Part shown: positions 22,101 to 31,668 of the stretch, piece after piece
Layout: each line of letters starts with the position of its first letter
Position numbering within the stretch: position 1 is the first letter of the stretch
Assembly: GCA_964035575.1 (NCBI GenBank)
Contig: OZ037896.1
Location: forward strand, 124,001 to 188,000
Source: Rhynchopus sp. YZ270_cl-10
Lineage: Eukaryota > Euglenozoa > Diplonemea > Diplonemida > Diplonemidae
Direction of reading: 5' to 3'
Length of the DNA: 64,000 nt
The notes under the pieces: generated by a model
The model's database searches: none
Told to the model about the DNA's origin: nothing
The model's input: only the letters and a program-made list of their open reading frames with translations
Program-made: the position numbers and the translations under genes

Positions 22101-25100
22101 TTTGTGCACATTCCAGCAACGAAGCGCCTTTCCCAGAGAGAACGGAAGAACGTTGCGCCACGCCTTCGCAGAAGACCGCTGTAGTGAAGTACCCATCAGC
22201 ACCACCCGAGAGGGCGCCAGAGTAGGCTGCGTGGGTGAGAAGCTCGAGGGTCGTCTTCTCGCTGCGTTTATAGAGCACATCGTCCCATAGGTGGTGTGCC
22301 TGCACGAAGGACATCTGAAGCAGGTTTGATGTGCTGTGTGACAGAACGTCGCAGAGACGAACCTTCGGCACCTCAGTGTCAACCAGCATCCCGCATCGTG
22401 CCAGCGAAACCAGGTCCAAATGGACGGAGTCGCCATGAAGGCATGCTGCATCTGACATAGCAGCGTACGTGGCGCTGTAGGTCTTCTCTTTGCGTTGAAA
22501 CTGTGCAACCTTTTGCGCGCTTTCTTCGCCAAATGCCCAGGCAAGACTGCAGTCGGCGTGTCGAAAGCACCATTCGCCAACTGCAGCGTCATTCGGAAAG
22601 GTTCCTGCAATAGCAAGCGGGGTGCGCGCTCCGACCCGCTCCGCCTCAATGAGAATAGCAGACTTCACATCTGACGGAAAGCTGGACGCCCATTGCAGAG
22701 ACAGACGGAGGAATGGACCAGAACGTACTGGAGTGCCTGGCGGGCAGGGCTGGCTTCCGGTGTCCGTGATACTGCGTGCTGTGACATAATAGAGTTCATA
22801 TCCGGACCGCCGTGCTGCAGTCTCCAAAGCCTGGGTATGCTTCTTCTGGTAGACTGGTATGGCGGGGGTGGTCTTGGGCTGTGCGTAGGCCACCGCCCAT
22901 TGCTTTGCAGCAAGCCCTTCTCGGACCTGCTTCAAAAACGGTTCGTTTTCCTCTAACAGCGTGCGGATGTCATCAGAGAATTGAATCCCGTCTGCACGGA
23001 GACGTTCTAAAAGGCGGGATCGGGTGCGTCCGTCGATGGTGGCAAGGGCAATCATCTTGGCAACATCCTGCCACGACTGCCTTTCGACCGAGAGAGGATA
23101 CAAAAAGCAGATGTGCAGCAATCGCAACGGTGCGTCAGTGTCTCCTGAACGGGTCGCAAGAAGGTCGATTGCGATGCGAGTCACTGCGCCAACAATAACG
23201 GGGAGTGGAAGTGGACAGAGGAGGACATCACTTAAGGGAAGCACGGTGCTCGCAGCACGAGCCTCGAGATGCTGCACAATCGGAGCCGAGACCTCTTTGT
23301 CATGCTGCAGCGCACCCGATGCGAGCCAGCCCCAGAGCAGCGCACTCCGGTTCTCCGCCTTCTTCAGAACATCAACAGTCAGACCACATGCACCACTTAT
23401 ACATCCTGTATACAACCCACAACAAAACGCGGCCTTATTCAGATTCAGACACACCTGCAGCACACCCAATCCACCTTCCAATGCGAGCTCCGCAATACGC
23501 CGCTTTACACTGGCCAGCTCAGAAGTGGTTCCGGGGGTGAATTTTGGCCCGCTGCCTGCGTCGCTTCCGCTGAACACCGCATCTTCCTCTTCTTCGTGTT
23601 CAGACGCGGTTGGGGAGAATGATGCCGGCTGGGTGAGCCTCGCGAGATCCCCTACTGTGAACAGAAAGGCGCAGGAGGAAAGCGCTGCCTCGACGTCTAA
23701 GGAGTCTATCTGCTCCTCTCGCGCACTCATCACGCCTTCCACGAACATTCTACTCCATCTCCTTGGCAGCGCTGCAGCAGATTTGAGCATCAACGGCACT
23801 ATACGTGGTTCAACCGGTTTCGTTGTTGTTGTGTCCTCCTCCCCCTTAGGCACAACCTTCTTTAGCAAAGCGAGGTACAACTGACGGAGGAGAAGCATAG
23901 CAGAAGCGTCGTTGTGGCTTTGAAGCATCGTCATAATGAATTCGGAGAGGGGTGAAAAAAATTCTGCCAGAACTGATAAGGCAGTGCGTCCTGCGTGAGG
24001 TGAAGAGAGCTCTGTGGTGGCCAGCCTTTCCTTAAAGGTGTCCACGCCGATAGAAGTGGTGAGGTCGATACCGTCAAAGTCACCACCGCACATCGAAGCA
24101 AGGCTTTTGATACAAATTCTTGCGAGCGTGTCGCGGTCTGAAGTAGACAGTTCTGTTGCGAGGTTGAGTGCCTTGCAGAATTCTGTGGCATCGCGGCAGA
24201 CCACAGCGCGCTTAACCCATATCACATAAGTCGCGATACGGTGCGCATCTTTAGAGTGCAGCCTCCGTGAGGTGACAGCTGTCGCAGAGAGCACAGCCTC
24301 CTCCTTCTCCCCGCCTTGTAGAACTGCGTGGAGTGATACACCATTATCACCACCCATCCCAAACAGAAGTGGCAGCCCTGATACTGGAGAGGCGGCTAAT
24401 GAGGTGCCGGTAAAGAACAGAGCTTTAGGCGGTGTGGTGGAGACTTCGGTCCAGCGGAGGTCTGAGGTTTGTGTGCAGTGTACTGTGCATTTGGTGTCCT
24501 CTGTTACGACAATGCAGAAGCAGTCAAGCGTTGCGGCGAAACGAACGGAGCCGGAGGAATCACAGAGGTTTTGGAGAACGTTTTTTGGGAGGCGTGCTTG
24601 GTCGCACTCTTCTGCGTCTGTCATGTCGAGCGCAGCTGGGGTGATTTTACGGGGCGCGCCACGTCTGCGGGTTGACATTCTCCCCAACGCTGAGCGTGCT
24701 CTATGTATGGTGACGTTCCCTTCTTGCAAGGTGTTTGAACGGACGGACATATCCAACGTCATTGCTGTTGTTCTCGTGGAGACTGCGCTGGAGACCGACA
24801 TCACATCGTCCCTCTGCGGACGGTGCGAAGGGAGGTCCATCGCTGCTGACCCACCCCCGCTCTGCCACAGCCTCTCCGCACCACCTCTTCTCGTTGCCCT
24901 CGCGATGTCTAAGATGAATCCATCGTCACCCCACACCACTGCATGCTGTCTTAACAATACAATACGCTTGGGAACCCATTGCCATGACGCAGCATCGCCA
25001 CGGTACACCATGTGGTAATGCTTTGTCCCAGAGGTGGCACACCAGACAGCGACGTGGGTGGAATGTGCCCCTGATGACGTACACTCCACGACGCACCCGA

Positions 25101-25713
25101 GAAGCGGTCCGCAGACACTCCAGGATATGACACCGCCTTCTCGGACCGTTTCGGGGAAGGGGAGACGTGAACGGTACGTCGCAGATTCGCCAGCAAAGAC
25201 GGTATACACCACAAGCTCCTCAGATTCAACAGAAAGCAGCTGAACTGCATGCGGGGCCAGCATTTCATTCGCAATAGCAGGTGTACCATGCGCACAGCCA
25301 ACATAGCTCCGTGGAAGCGGCACATCCAACGTCTTTACCCCAGCCTCCTGAAGGTGTTCAATGTGCAGTGTATGCACCGGACGTGCCATGAAGAGCTCTC
25401 TGTGCAAGTCTTCAGAGGGTTCGGTAGGATTCACTGAATCCCCTGTGCCTTGAGTGACGCAGGATAGAGTTGGCGAGAAGACACCTTCACCACCACCGGA
25501 AATGGTGACCCACTGCAGGTCTACCGCGGAAAGTGAGGGGAGGTGCCATTCCTGTGGTGAGGTGGTGGAGGTAGTGTTGCGCACGATCACCCCATTTTCT
25601 GTGTTCGAAGCGTATTTCAGTCCTGTAGGGCTAGCCCAAAGCGATGCAGAGTCGGTGGCGTCGCAGTGCGGAAGAAACCTCCCGGTATCCATCACTGCCA
25701 CTTTAGATTCCAT
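16162..25713 (-). CDS. SPG11: Spatacsin (SPG11) homologue
   Basis: Two exons (16672-25713 and 16162-16503) give about 3127 residues. The family is recognised from the C-terminus: ALRSQNMFLTKAADLFRSAA, MWYVKGKCCASARRCLNVAD, then across the intron PNFSDAMVVATAYGFNCSSD, WLIPLHHQVIQNQSRTYWED and KRELEMLKLVLKQCKDKSLL. These match the Spatacsin_C domain (AYDFNSEW...LYHQVI...YLEEF pattern). Spatacsin works with spastizin (SPG15) and the AP-5 adaptor in late-endosome/lysosome sorting and lysosome reformation. The N-terminal third has beta-propeller-like features (residues 1-450), followed by a very long helical solenoid; no catalytic site is visible. The intron (16504-16671, 168 nt) starts GTATGA and ends CTCACAG. 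The start MESKVAVMDTGRFLPHC is preferred over an upstream in-frame ATG at 25842 that adds 43 unlikely residues. Length slightly exceeds the human protein (about 2440). Confidence 0.88.
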
Positions 25714-26689
25714 TTTTTTAGAGCAAAATAAAGAGAAATATGGGATCACTCCATGTGGAGATGGGAAGGGGAGGGGGTCTGTGTGGCATAGTGTGGGGGG
25801 GGTTAAGAGGAATGTGTCCTCTTGTGGCATCGATATCCGCAAGAAATGAAAAAAGGTGAAATTTTGACTGATACAAAGCCCTCCACAAGGTAACAGAAAA
25901 TATGAAAGGGGGAGGGGGAGAAGCCGTTTTTAATAGTAGATAATAGAATGGTATTTGACTGATTGAAACCTGGATTAAAAAAAAAACACACACACAAAAC
26001 GATCGAAACGGAAAGACGCCATCGCAAAAAGAGAAGTTTTGCGAAAAGTGCAAAAACACAGTGACACAGCAAAAGGGGAGGTATACGAAACCCCACCCTT
26101 CTCCTCCCCTGCAGTGAGCTTCACAAAAAAAAAAGGTTGACTTGAAATACAAAGCCCGCTGGACAGTGTAAAAAAAAAATCCTCCCCCTTTTTGAAAAAA
26201 ATGGCAGCCCAGCACTTTTTTGTGACAGGCAGGGGTTCATCCTCGGCCCGCTAAAAACACGGTGGAGGGGGCTAGAAACGAAGGTTGAGGGTCACGACCC
26301 CCCAACAAAAGGTGTCGAGAACACTTTGACGGAAGAAGACAGAGAACTTACCGCTGTATGTCGAATGCGACACATATACGCAGTGTTTTGGGAATTACTC
26401 CACGGAACCGCCACACAACGGCTTTCGAACACACCACACACATAAAAAATATGTAGGTGGTATTCGAGACGTCATGTAATGCACTGAGGGGAGGCACAAA
26501 AGGAAAACAAAAATGTGATAGAAAAAAAAATGTGGTCCAAACTTGGCCAAACGAATTAGTGTCGTTTTTTTGTTTCTGTACCAACCCCACTTCCCCACTT
26601 CCCTGCCCCCGACCCTACTCAGAATAGCTCCACGAAGCCGTCTGAAAATCTGAGAAATGCACCAAAAAAGGAAATGTGGCCACATATTC
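25714..26689. other. Intergenic, R1 fragments
   Basis: Spacer between SPG11 and the divergent RPB6. It contains R1-type heads at about 25862-25885 and 26135-26170 (TTGACTTGAAATACAAAGCC), A and C tracts, and no convincing frame; the minus frames here are F/S/L-rich. Confidence 0.5.
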
Positions 26690-27813
26690 CTACAGCACCT
26701 TGAAGTCGCCAAGCAGCCATTCTTCTGACTGTGTCAGAGATGTGTCACCGTGTGTCGCACGGCTCAGTGCATAGTCGTCTAGCAGACCCATCTCCAACTC
26801 CTTCAGCGCAATGTTGCCTGGCTCCCACGAGGACACCGGTGCCTGTCGTGTAATATGTTTTGAAAAATAAAAATTACCATTCCGAAAAGGAATGTATGAG
26901 GAAGCTCCAGAAAACTGGAGTTGGTGGGCTAAAAGAAGAAGTTTCCTAACTGTGCACACAACTGGCAAAAAGGGGGTGTCGTACTGTTATCTACTTTGTA
27001 ACACGATGATAATCAATCACCGAAGGTTTTCTGTGTTCCCCTTTGCTTGCTCTCAAATCATACCAAGGTGGGTCCTCCCACTGCCAGCTCGCGTGCTCTG
27101 TGTCCAAGGACAAGGGCGCGCTCGAACTTCGACAGAACAGGTGGTGTAGTGCTCTTGGATGTGAGCGAGAGTGCACGCGACGCAGCAATGGCGGAGGGGA
27201 TGGTGAAGTTCGAGAGACGCTCTTCACGCTTTGCGTCTGCGATGGGCTTGGGTGCGGTGACTCTGCAACAAAAAAAGGGTGGATATTATTTGAATACCAA
27301 ACATATTTAGACCACATTAAGAAAGTGTTACTTGTAGTGCTGCGTCGACGCTTCCCGCACAGAGCAGAGAGCACGGTAGGGTAAGTGAACGACGTGACAC
27401 TTTCCGCTCACAAAGTGGTGTGCGTAAAAATAATAAAATTAGGGTAGGCCCAGCACAGGTAGATGGGGGCATAACGGTCCCTCCAAAAAACGTTCTTCAA
27501 CGAATGCATGGCATGATGGCACCATTTTTCTTACTAGTAGATGAAGAGTGGGAGACGAAGAAAAATGGGTTTTAGAAGGGTATGCATACTCTGTGTGAGG
27601 TGTCTTCTGGGCTCGGTGCAGCTTTGCTGAAACTCTGTGTGCAGGTGCGCCAGTGTCGTCCACATCGTTCTGCACAACCTTCTTCACGCGCGCAACTGTC
27701 TCCTTCGACACTTTTTCTGCAGGCCCTTTGTGCTGTTTGGAAGGTTTTTCTGCAGTTTTATGGCTTTTGCGGCTTTTCTTGCTTGCCTTCGACGTGACTG
27801 ATGGTGAAGGCAT
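26690..27813 (-). CDS. Divergent RPB6 paralogue (RPB6z-like)
   Basis: Three exons, 27590-27813, 27064-27262 and 26690-26842, total 576 nt and 191 residues. Introns are 327 nt (GTATGC...TTGCAG) and 221 nt (GTATGA...CGACAG), and both keep frame. Exon 2 ends with LSKFERALVLGHRARELAVG then GPTL, which aligns with [20 protein letters not shown] of the canonical copy. Exon 3 continues APVSSWEPGNIALKELEMG, matching the DPLLIAxKELK block, and ends SEEWLLGDFKVL where RPB6 has the DW...L tail. The acidic N-terminus of RPB6 is replaced by a Lys/Ser-rich tail (SKASKKSRKSHKTAEKPSKQ). The IPIVIRRxLPDGS segment is lost, replaced by LLDDYALSRATHGDTS. Trypanosomes use a separate RPB6z isoform in RNA polymerase I; this gene is a good candidate for that role here (inference). 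Exon joins were inferred by hand. Confidence 0.8.
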
Positions 27814-28624
27814 GATGTACCCCCCTTACGTTGTGTCCCCCTGTATAGTGTCAAATCAAAGAAAGCTTGTAAGATGGATGTGCCTCTCATGTACACGTAG
27901 TATGGTGTGTTCTGTATTGGAAAATATTGTTTCATATACATTCTTTTTCTAACAAAAAGAAGGTACAGAGGGTGCTAAAAATGTACCGGAAAATACAAAT
28001 TTTCAATTCACAACTCTTCACAACTTTACACAACTCTTCACAGAAATATGGTATGTACTATGGTGTGCCCAAAATAGCACAAAATAGCACAAAATAGCAC
28101 CTCCCCTTCAGCCGCCTCATACTATGTTGTGAAAAAGTGTGAAAAGGTTGTGAAGAGATGTGTGAAGTCCCATACCCCGGAACACATCATGGTACTAGTA
28201 TAATAAAAAATACCCCTTCTTCTTTTTTGTTACTAAACGAAGTTTCTCCCCCTTTTTTTTTTGCAGTATTTTGTTTTGACAAAACCAATGGTCACTCAAT
28301 TTTTTTTATTTTTATTTTTTTTCGAACATCAGAAAAGTCTTCTTTTTTTTGCTTTTTCTGTTCCTGTTTCACGAAATCTTTTTTTTTTTTCTTGAAAAAA
28401 ACTGTTGTATTTTTATCGCACAAGGCTCCTGATGGGGATGCGCTTGAGCTGCATATTGTGATATTCATTCTGTTTTCTTTAATCGTTGTCCTGACCCTCC
28501 TGACCGCTAAAGAAAAAAGAGAAAATGAAAAAGAAAAAAGGAAAAATGGGACGAGAGGAGATACTGCGCAACGTAAAGCAACCAACCTACGGGCTCGTAT
28601 TGATGTGTTTTGTATAAAAAAAAC
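27814..28624. other. Gene-free AT-rich region with inverted repeat
   Basis: Downstream of the RPB6-like gene's start. A fragment near 27864-27898 (AGCTTG...AAGATGGATGTGCCTCTC) belongs to a short repeat group also seen near 12585 and 35090. An imperfect inverted repeat lies at 28010-28165. The 28158-28781 plus frame is F/K-rich and not credible. Confidence 0.5.
28010..28165. repeat. Imperfect inverted repeat with AAAATAGCAC triplicate
   Basis: The left arm (28010-28045) is built of CACAACTCTTCACAACTTTA-like units. The right arm (28122-28165) is its approximate reverse complement, GTTGTGAAAAAGTGTGAAAA followed by GGTTGTGAAGAG. The loop holds three tandem AAAATAGCAC units at 28070-28100. Could be a small folded element; no coding content. 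Confidence 0.55.
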
Positions 28625-28687
28625 TGGGGTGGCGACAGGGGGGGTGTGGAAAAAAATATTCACAAAAAATATTTTCAAATTCTGTCG

Positions 28688-28744
28688 ATCACAAAAAATC
28701 ACAAAAAATCACGAAAAATCACAAAAAATCACGAAAAATCACGA
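28688..28744. repeat. ATCACAAAAA-type decamer array
   Basis: Six decamers of the form ATCAC(A/G)AAAA in tandem; a related array at 29891-29970 starts with the same sequence, and an inverted stretch is at 30003-30033. Confidence 0.8.
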
Positions 28745-29208
28745 AAGTGAACCGTTTTGGGCCGCTGTAATTGTGCTGTAATTGCGGTGTAATTGTGCTC
28801 AGTAATGCTCAGTTGTGCTCAGTTGTACGTAAGTGTGTGTAAGTTTCGCTTAAAATTGAACTTTTTCGACGTGGCTGCATAACCGATTCCCTACCGTGTT
28901 TCTTCCAGTTGTCATGACGTTTTGGGGCATTCATGTGTTGGAAAAATAGTAACTCTGATAGGTAAGTAAAAGGAAAAAAGGTTTTTTCGTTGATTGCAAA
29001 ATTACCCTGTTTGAGGGGTGATTGGCGACCGTATCTGAGGAACTATTTCTCCTTTAAGCTACGCTTGTAGGAATAAAAATATTTTTTTTTTGTTTTCGTT
29101 GGTGAAGCTTTTAAACGGCGGTATTTGCATTTCCGGAATCCGTCCGGCCAGTGGTGGGGTCAATTCGCCGAAATGGACAAGTTCTCGTTTTTGGCTCGTC
29201 AATTTCCG

Positions 29209-29506
29209 CAGTATACACAGTATACACAGTATACACAGTATACACAGTATACACAGTATACACAGTATACACAGTATACACAGTATACACAGTATACACA
29301 GTATACACAGTATACACAGTATACACAGTATACACAGTATACACAGTATACACAGTATACACAGTATACACAGTATACACAGTATACACAGTATACACAG
29401 TATACACAGTATACACAGTATACACAGTATACACAGTATACACAGTATACACAGTATACACAGTATACACAGTATACACAGTATACACAGTATACACAGT
29501 ATACAC
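29209..29506. repeat. Nonamer microsatellite (CAGTATACA)n
   Basis: About 33 perfect tandem copies of CAGTATACA over 298 bp. Each unit contains the palindrome GTATAC. The apparent open frames here (YTQYTQ, VYTVYT and similar, both strands) are artefacts of the repeat and not genes. Confidence 0.98.
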
Positions 29507-29517
29507 GGGGGATTGGG

Positions 29518-29853
29518 AGTACAGTACAGTACAGTACAGTACAGTACAGTACAGTACAGTACAGTACAGTACAGTACAGTACAGTACAGTACAGTACAGT
29601 ACAGTACAGTACAGTACAGTACAGTACAGTACAGTACAGTACAGTACAGTACAGTACAGTACAGTACAGTACAGTACAGTACAGTACAGTACAGTACAGT
29701 ACAGTACAGTACAGTACAGTACAGTACAGTACAGTACAGTACAGTACAGTACAGTACAGTACAGTACAGTACAGTACAGTACAGTACAGTACAGTACAGT
29801 ACAGTACAGTACAGTACAGTACAGTACAGTACAGTACAGTACAGTACAGTACA
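29518..29853. repeat. Pentamer microsatellite (AGTAC)n
   Basis: About 67 perfect copies over 336 bp, separated from the nonamer array by only 11 bp. Each unit contains the palindrome GTAC. The same pentamer forms a second array at 49477-49773. Confidence 0.98.
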
Positions 29854-30689
29854 CTACCAGAGTGGGACAAAAAAAAGCTCATCTCAAAATATGTCGATCA
29901 CAAAAAATCACAAAAGATCACAAAAAATCACAAAAAATCGCAAAAAATCACAAAAAATCACAAAAAATCACGACCTGTCGCAAAGAATCACAAAGAAGAA
30001 AAATGATTCTTTGTGATTTTTCGTGATTTTTCGTGACTGCCCAGTTCCGACCCCCCTTGTCGCCACCCCAAAAACGGGGAAAAGGGGGGGACGGGGGGAA
30101 CCAAGGGAAATGGCTCTTCAAAACGGGAACACAACAAACCAATAGAAAAGTTGATAAAAAAGAGTAAAATTTAAATGAAGAAGACTCGCAGAAAACGGTA
30201 TATCTGAAAAACAAACAAATAAACAAAAAAACTGGAATTTTCGATGGCGCAAAAAAAAATTAAAAAAACCCCCGTTCGTCTTTTGTTTAGTTGGTACACT
30301 ACCTACGTCATACGATAGTTGTGTGTGTTTTTTTCCCCTCTTTTTCTCCAAAACGCACAGAAATGGATGTCAAAAAGAGGGGGAAAATACCCATCAGCCT
30401 GAAGTACAGAAATGAGATGAGTGCAATATAAGGGGAATAAACAAAGTCTCAGACGTTTGAATCATTTCCCACAAAGTATTTGTCCTAATAAAAAAAGAAG
30501 AAGACGAAAATAGCACCTTTTGTAGGCACAAATAAGACTCACAATACAAAAAAGGAGAAGTTGAAAAAAAAAAGTGCACACAAAAAAAAGTATCTGTAGA
30601 CTTTACCACCGCCTTCTGTATCGTTTGACTAAGAAGTGTTCTGATATATTATGATACCCACTCCAAAAGTCAAAACTCTACAAGAAAAT

Positions 30690-30940
30690 TTGACTTCAAA
30701 TACAAAAGCCTTCGGAGACAAAGAAGAAAGCCACGCTGCGCCAGGCAGAACAAAAAAAGAACGTGAAACCAGTAAACTCAAGTACTAAAAGCCCTCTCTG
30801 GTTGCTTTTCGGAAATCGGTCAACGACCTAGCTGTCGATATCGACCCCTCCCGGAGCACCACTCTCCCGAACAGTGCACCTTGTTACATGGTAGCCCCAA
30901 ACCATGCAGTCCTACATCCATCGTAGTTCACATCTGATGA
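30690..30940 (+). repeat. R1 dispersed repeat, diverged or interrupted copy
   Basis: The head TTGACTTCAAATACAAAAGC is at about 30690. The tail (GAACAGTGCACC, CCAAACCATGCAGTCCTACA, TCGTAGTTCACATCTGATGA) is at about 30870-30940, separated by unrelated sequence shared with 33935-34010. It looks like an R1 copy split by another insertion. Confidence 0.5.
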
Positions 30941-30957
30941 TCAAGAGAAAAAAAAAC

Positions 30958-31025
30958 TTTATAAGATGAACTTCACCTCTCGTGTCTAGTTACCTTATAA
31001 AGAAAACTCGAAAAGATGAATTAAA
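30958..31025 (+). repeat. R3 dispersed repeat
   Basis: TTTATAAGATGAACTTCACC followed by TCTCGTG...AGTTACCTTATAAAGAAAACT, matched at 35038-35102 (TTTATAAGATGACCCTAAGC, CTCTCGTGCTTAGTCACCTT). Two copies in the window, same orientation. Confidence 0.6.
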
Positions 31026-31403
31026 AGGCATGTGTCTGTAAGGACAGCCTTGACTGATACTTTCTGTATTAGCACACGATTGCCTCCCTGAAGGCTACGT
31101 AGCTACCTGAGTACAAAAATACTCTCTTTCAACAGTCCCCTCCCATCGCGTCTAATGCACACACCCGTAGGCTGATACAGCCTTGCGACCAGTTGTACTG
31201 TTAACAGACACGGTACGCCTTCTCTTTCTTCAAGTAAAGAATCAACCAAATCTAAAAAAAAGTTGTGAAAAAAAAAAAAATGAATATCGTAAACGTATTT
31301 GGCAGCACAGTGCGAAGGGGAGGATACTTTCACAAAAAGAAAGGGGAGGAGGGGAGGGGGAAAATTGAACCCATAAAAAAAATGACACACAAAACAGTTC
31401 ATA

Positions 31404-31666
31404 CTTCGTGGGGGAGCGCTTGAGTCCGCCAAAAAAAAAATCCCCACCAAGACCCGCCCGAGTTGAGACAGACTTTTGACTGAGTCCGCCTGACTGTGAT
31501 GAAGTCCTCCTCAAGTCCGTCCGAGTTTTGGCGGACTTGCGACGGACTCTCGCGGACTTGGAAAGTCTGTCTCAAGTCCGCCTGAATTGAGACAGACTTT
31601 CACAGTCCGCTATATAGTCCGTCTCAAGTCAGGCGGACTCCGGCGGACGCAGGTTGGACCACGAAG
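31404..31666. mobile_element. 263-bp MITE with TA target duplication
   Basis: Ends are CTTCGTGG and its inverse CCACGAAG, flanked on both sides by TA (31402-31403 and 31667-31668). The inverted similarity extends inward to repeated AGTCCGCC motifs. The interior is packed with direct and inverted AGTCCG/CGGACT words (around twelve) and two copies of TTGAGACAGACTTT. No coding capacity. TA duplication and short terminal inverted repeats point to a non-autonomous Tc1/mariner-type element. Confidence 0.65.
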
Positions 31667-31668
31667 TA

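Larger units (their letters stand above)
28625..30072. repeat. Microsatellite-filled block bounded by 22-bp inverted repeats
   Basis: TGGGGTGGCGACAGGGGGG at about 28624-28642 is matched in inverted orientation by CCCCCCTTGTCGCCACCCCA at about 30052-30071, one mismatch. Inside are two sets of ATCACAAAAA-type decamers (28688-28744 and 29891-29970) sharing the lead-in TGTCGATCACAAAAAATCAC, an inverted set at 30003-30033, and the two long microsatellites listed separately. No clear target duplication. May be a composite or foldback-type element. Confidence 0.5.
30073..31401. other. Gene-free region with dispersed repeats
   Basis: No credible gene. It contains an R1 copy (30690-30940), an R3 copy (30958-31025) and a block at 30805-30870 (CGATATCGACCCCTCCCGGA) repeated at 33935-34010. 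A and T homopolymers are frequent. Confidence 0.5.

Noticed and set aside
29090-30026. Long frames encoding YTQ, VYT, STVQYSTVQY and YCVYC repeats on both strands
   Set aside because: They are translations of perfect nonamer and pentamer microsatellites that lack stops in all useful frames; no unique protein sequence is attached.
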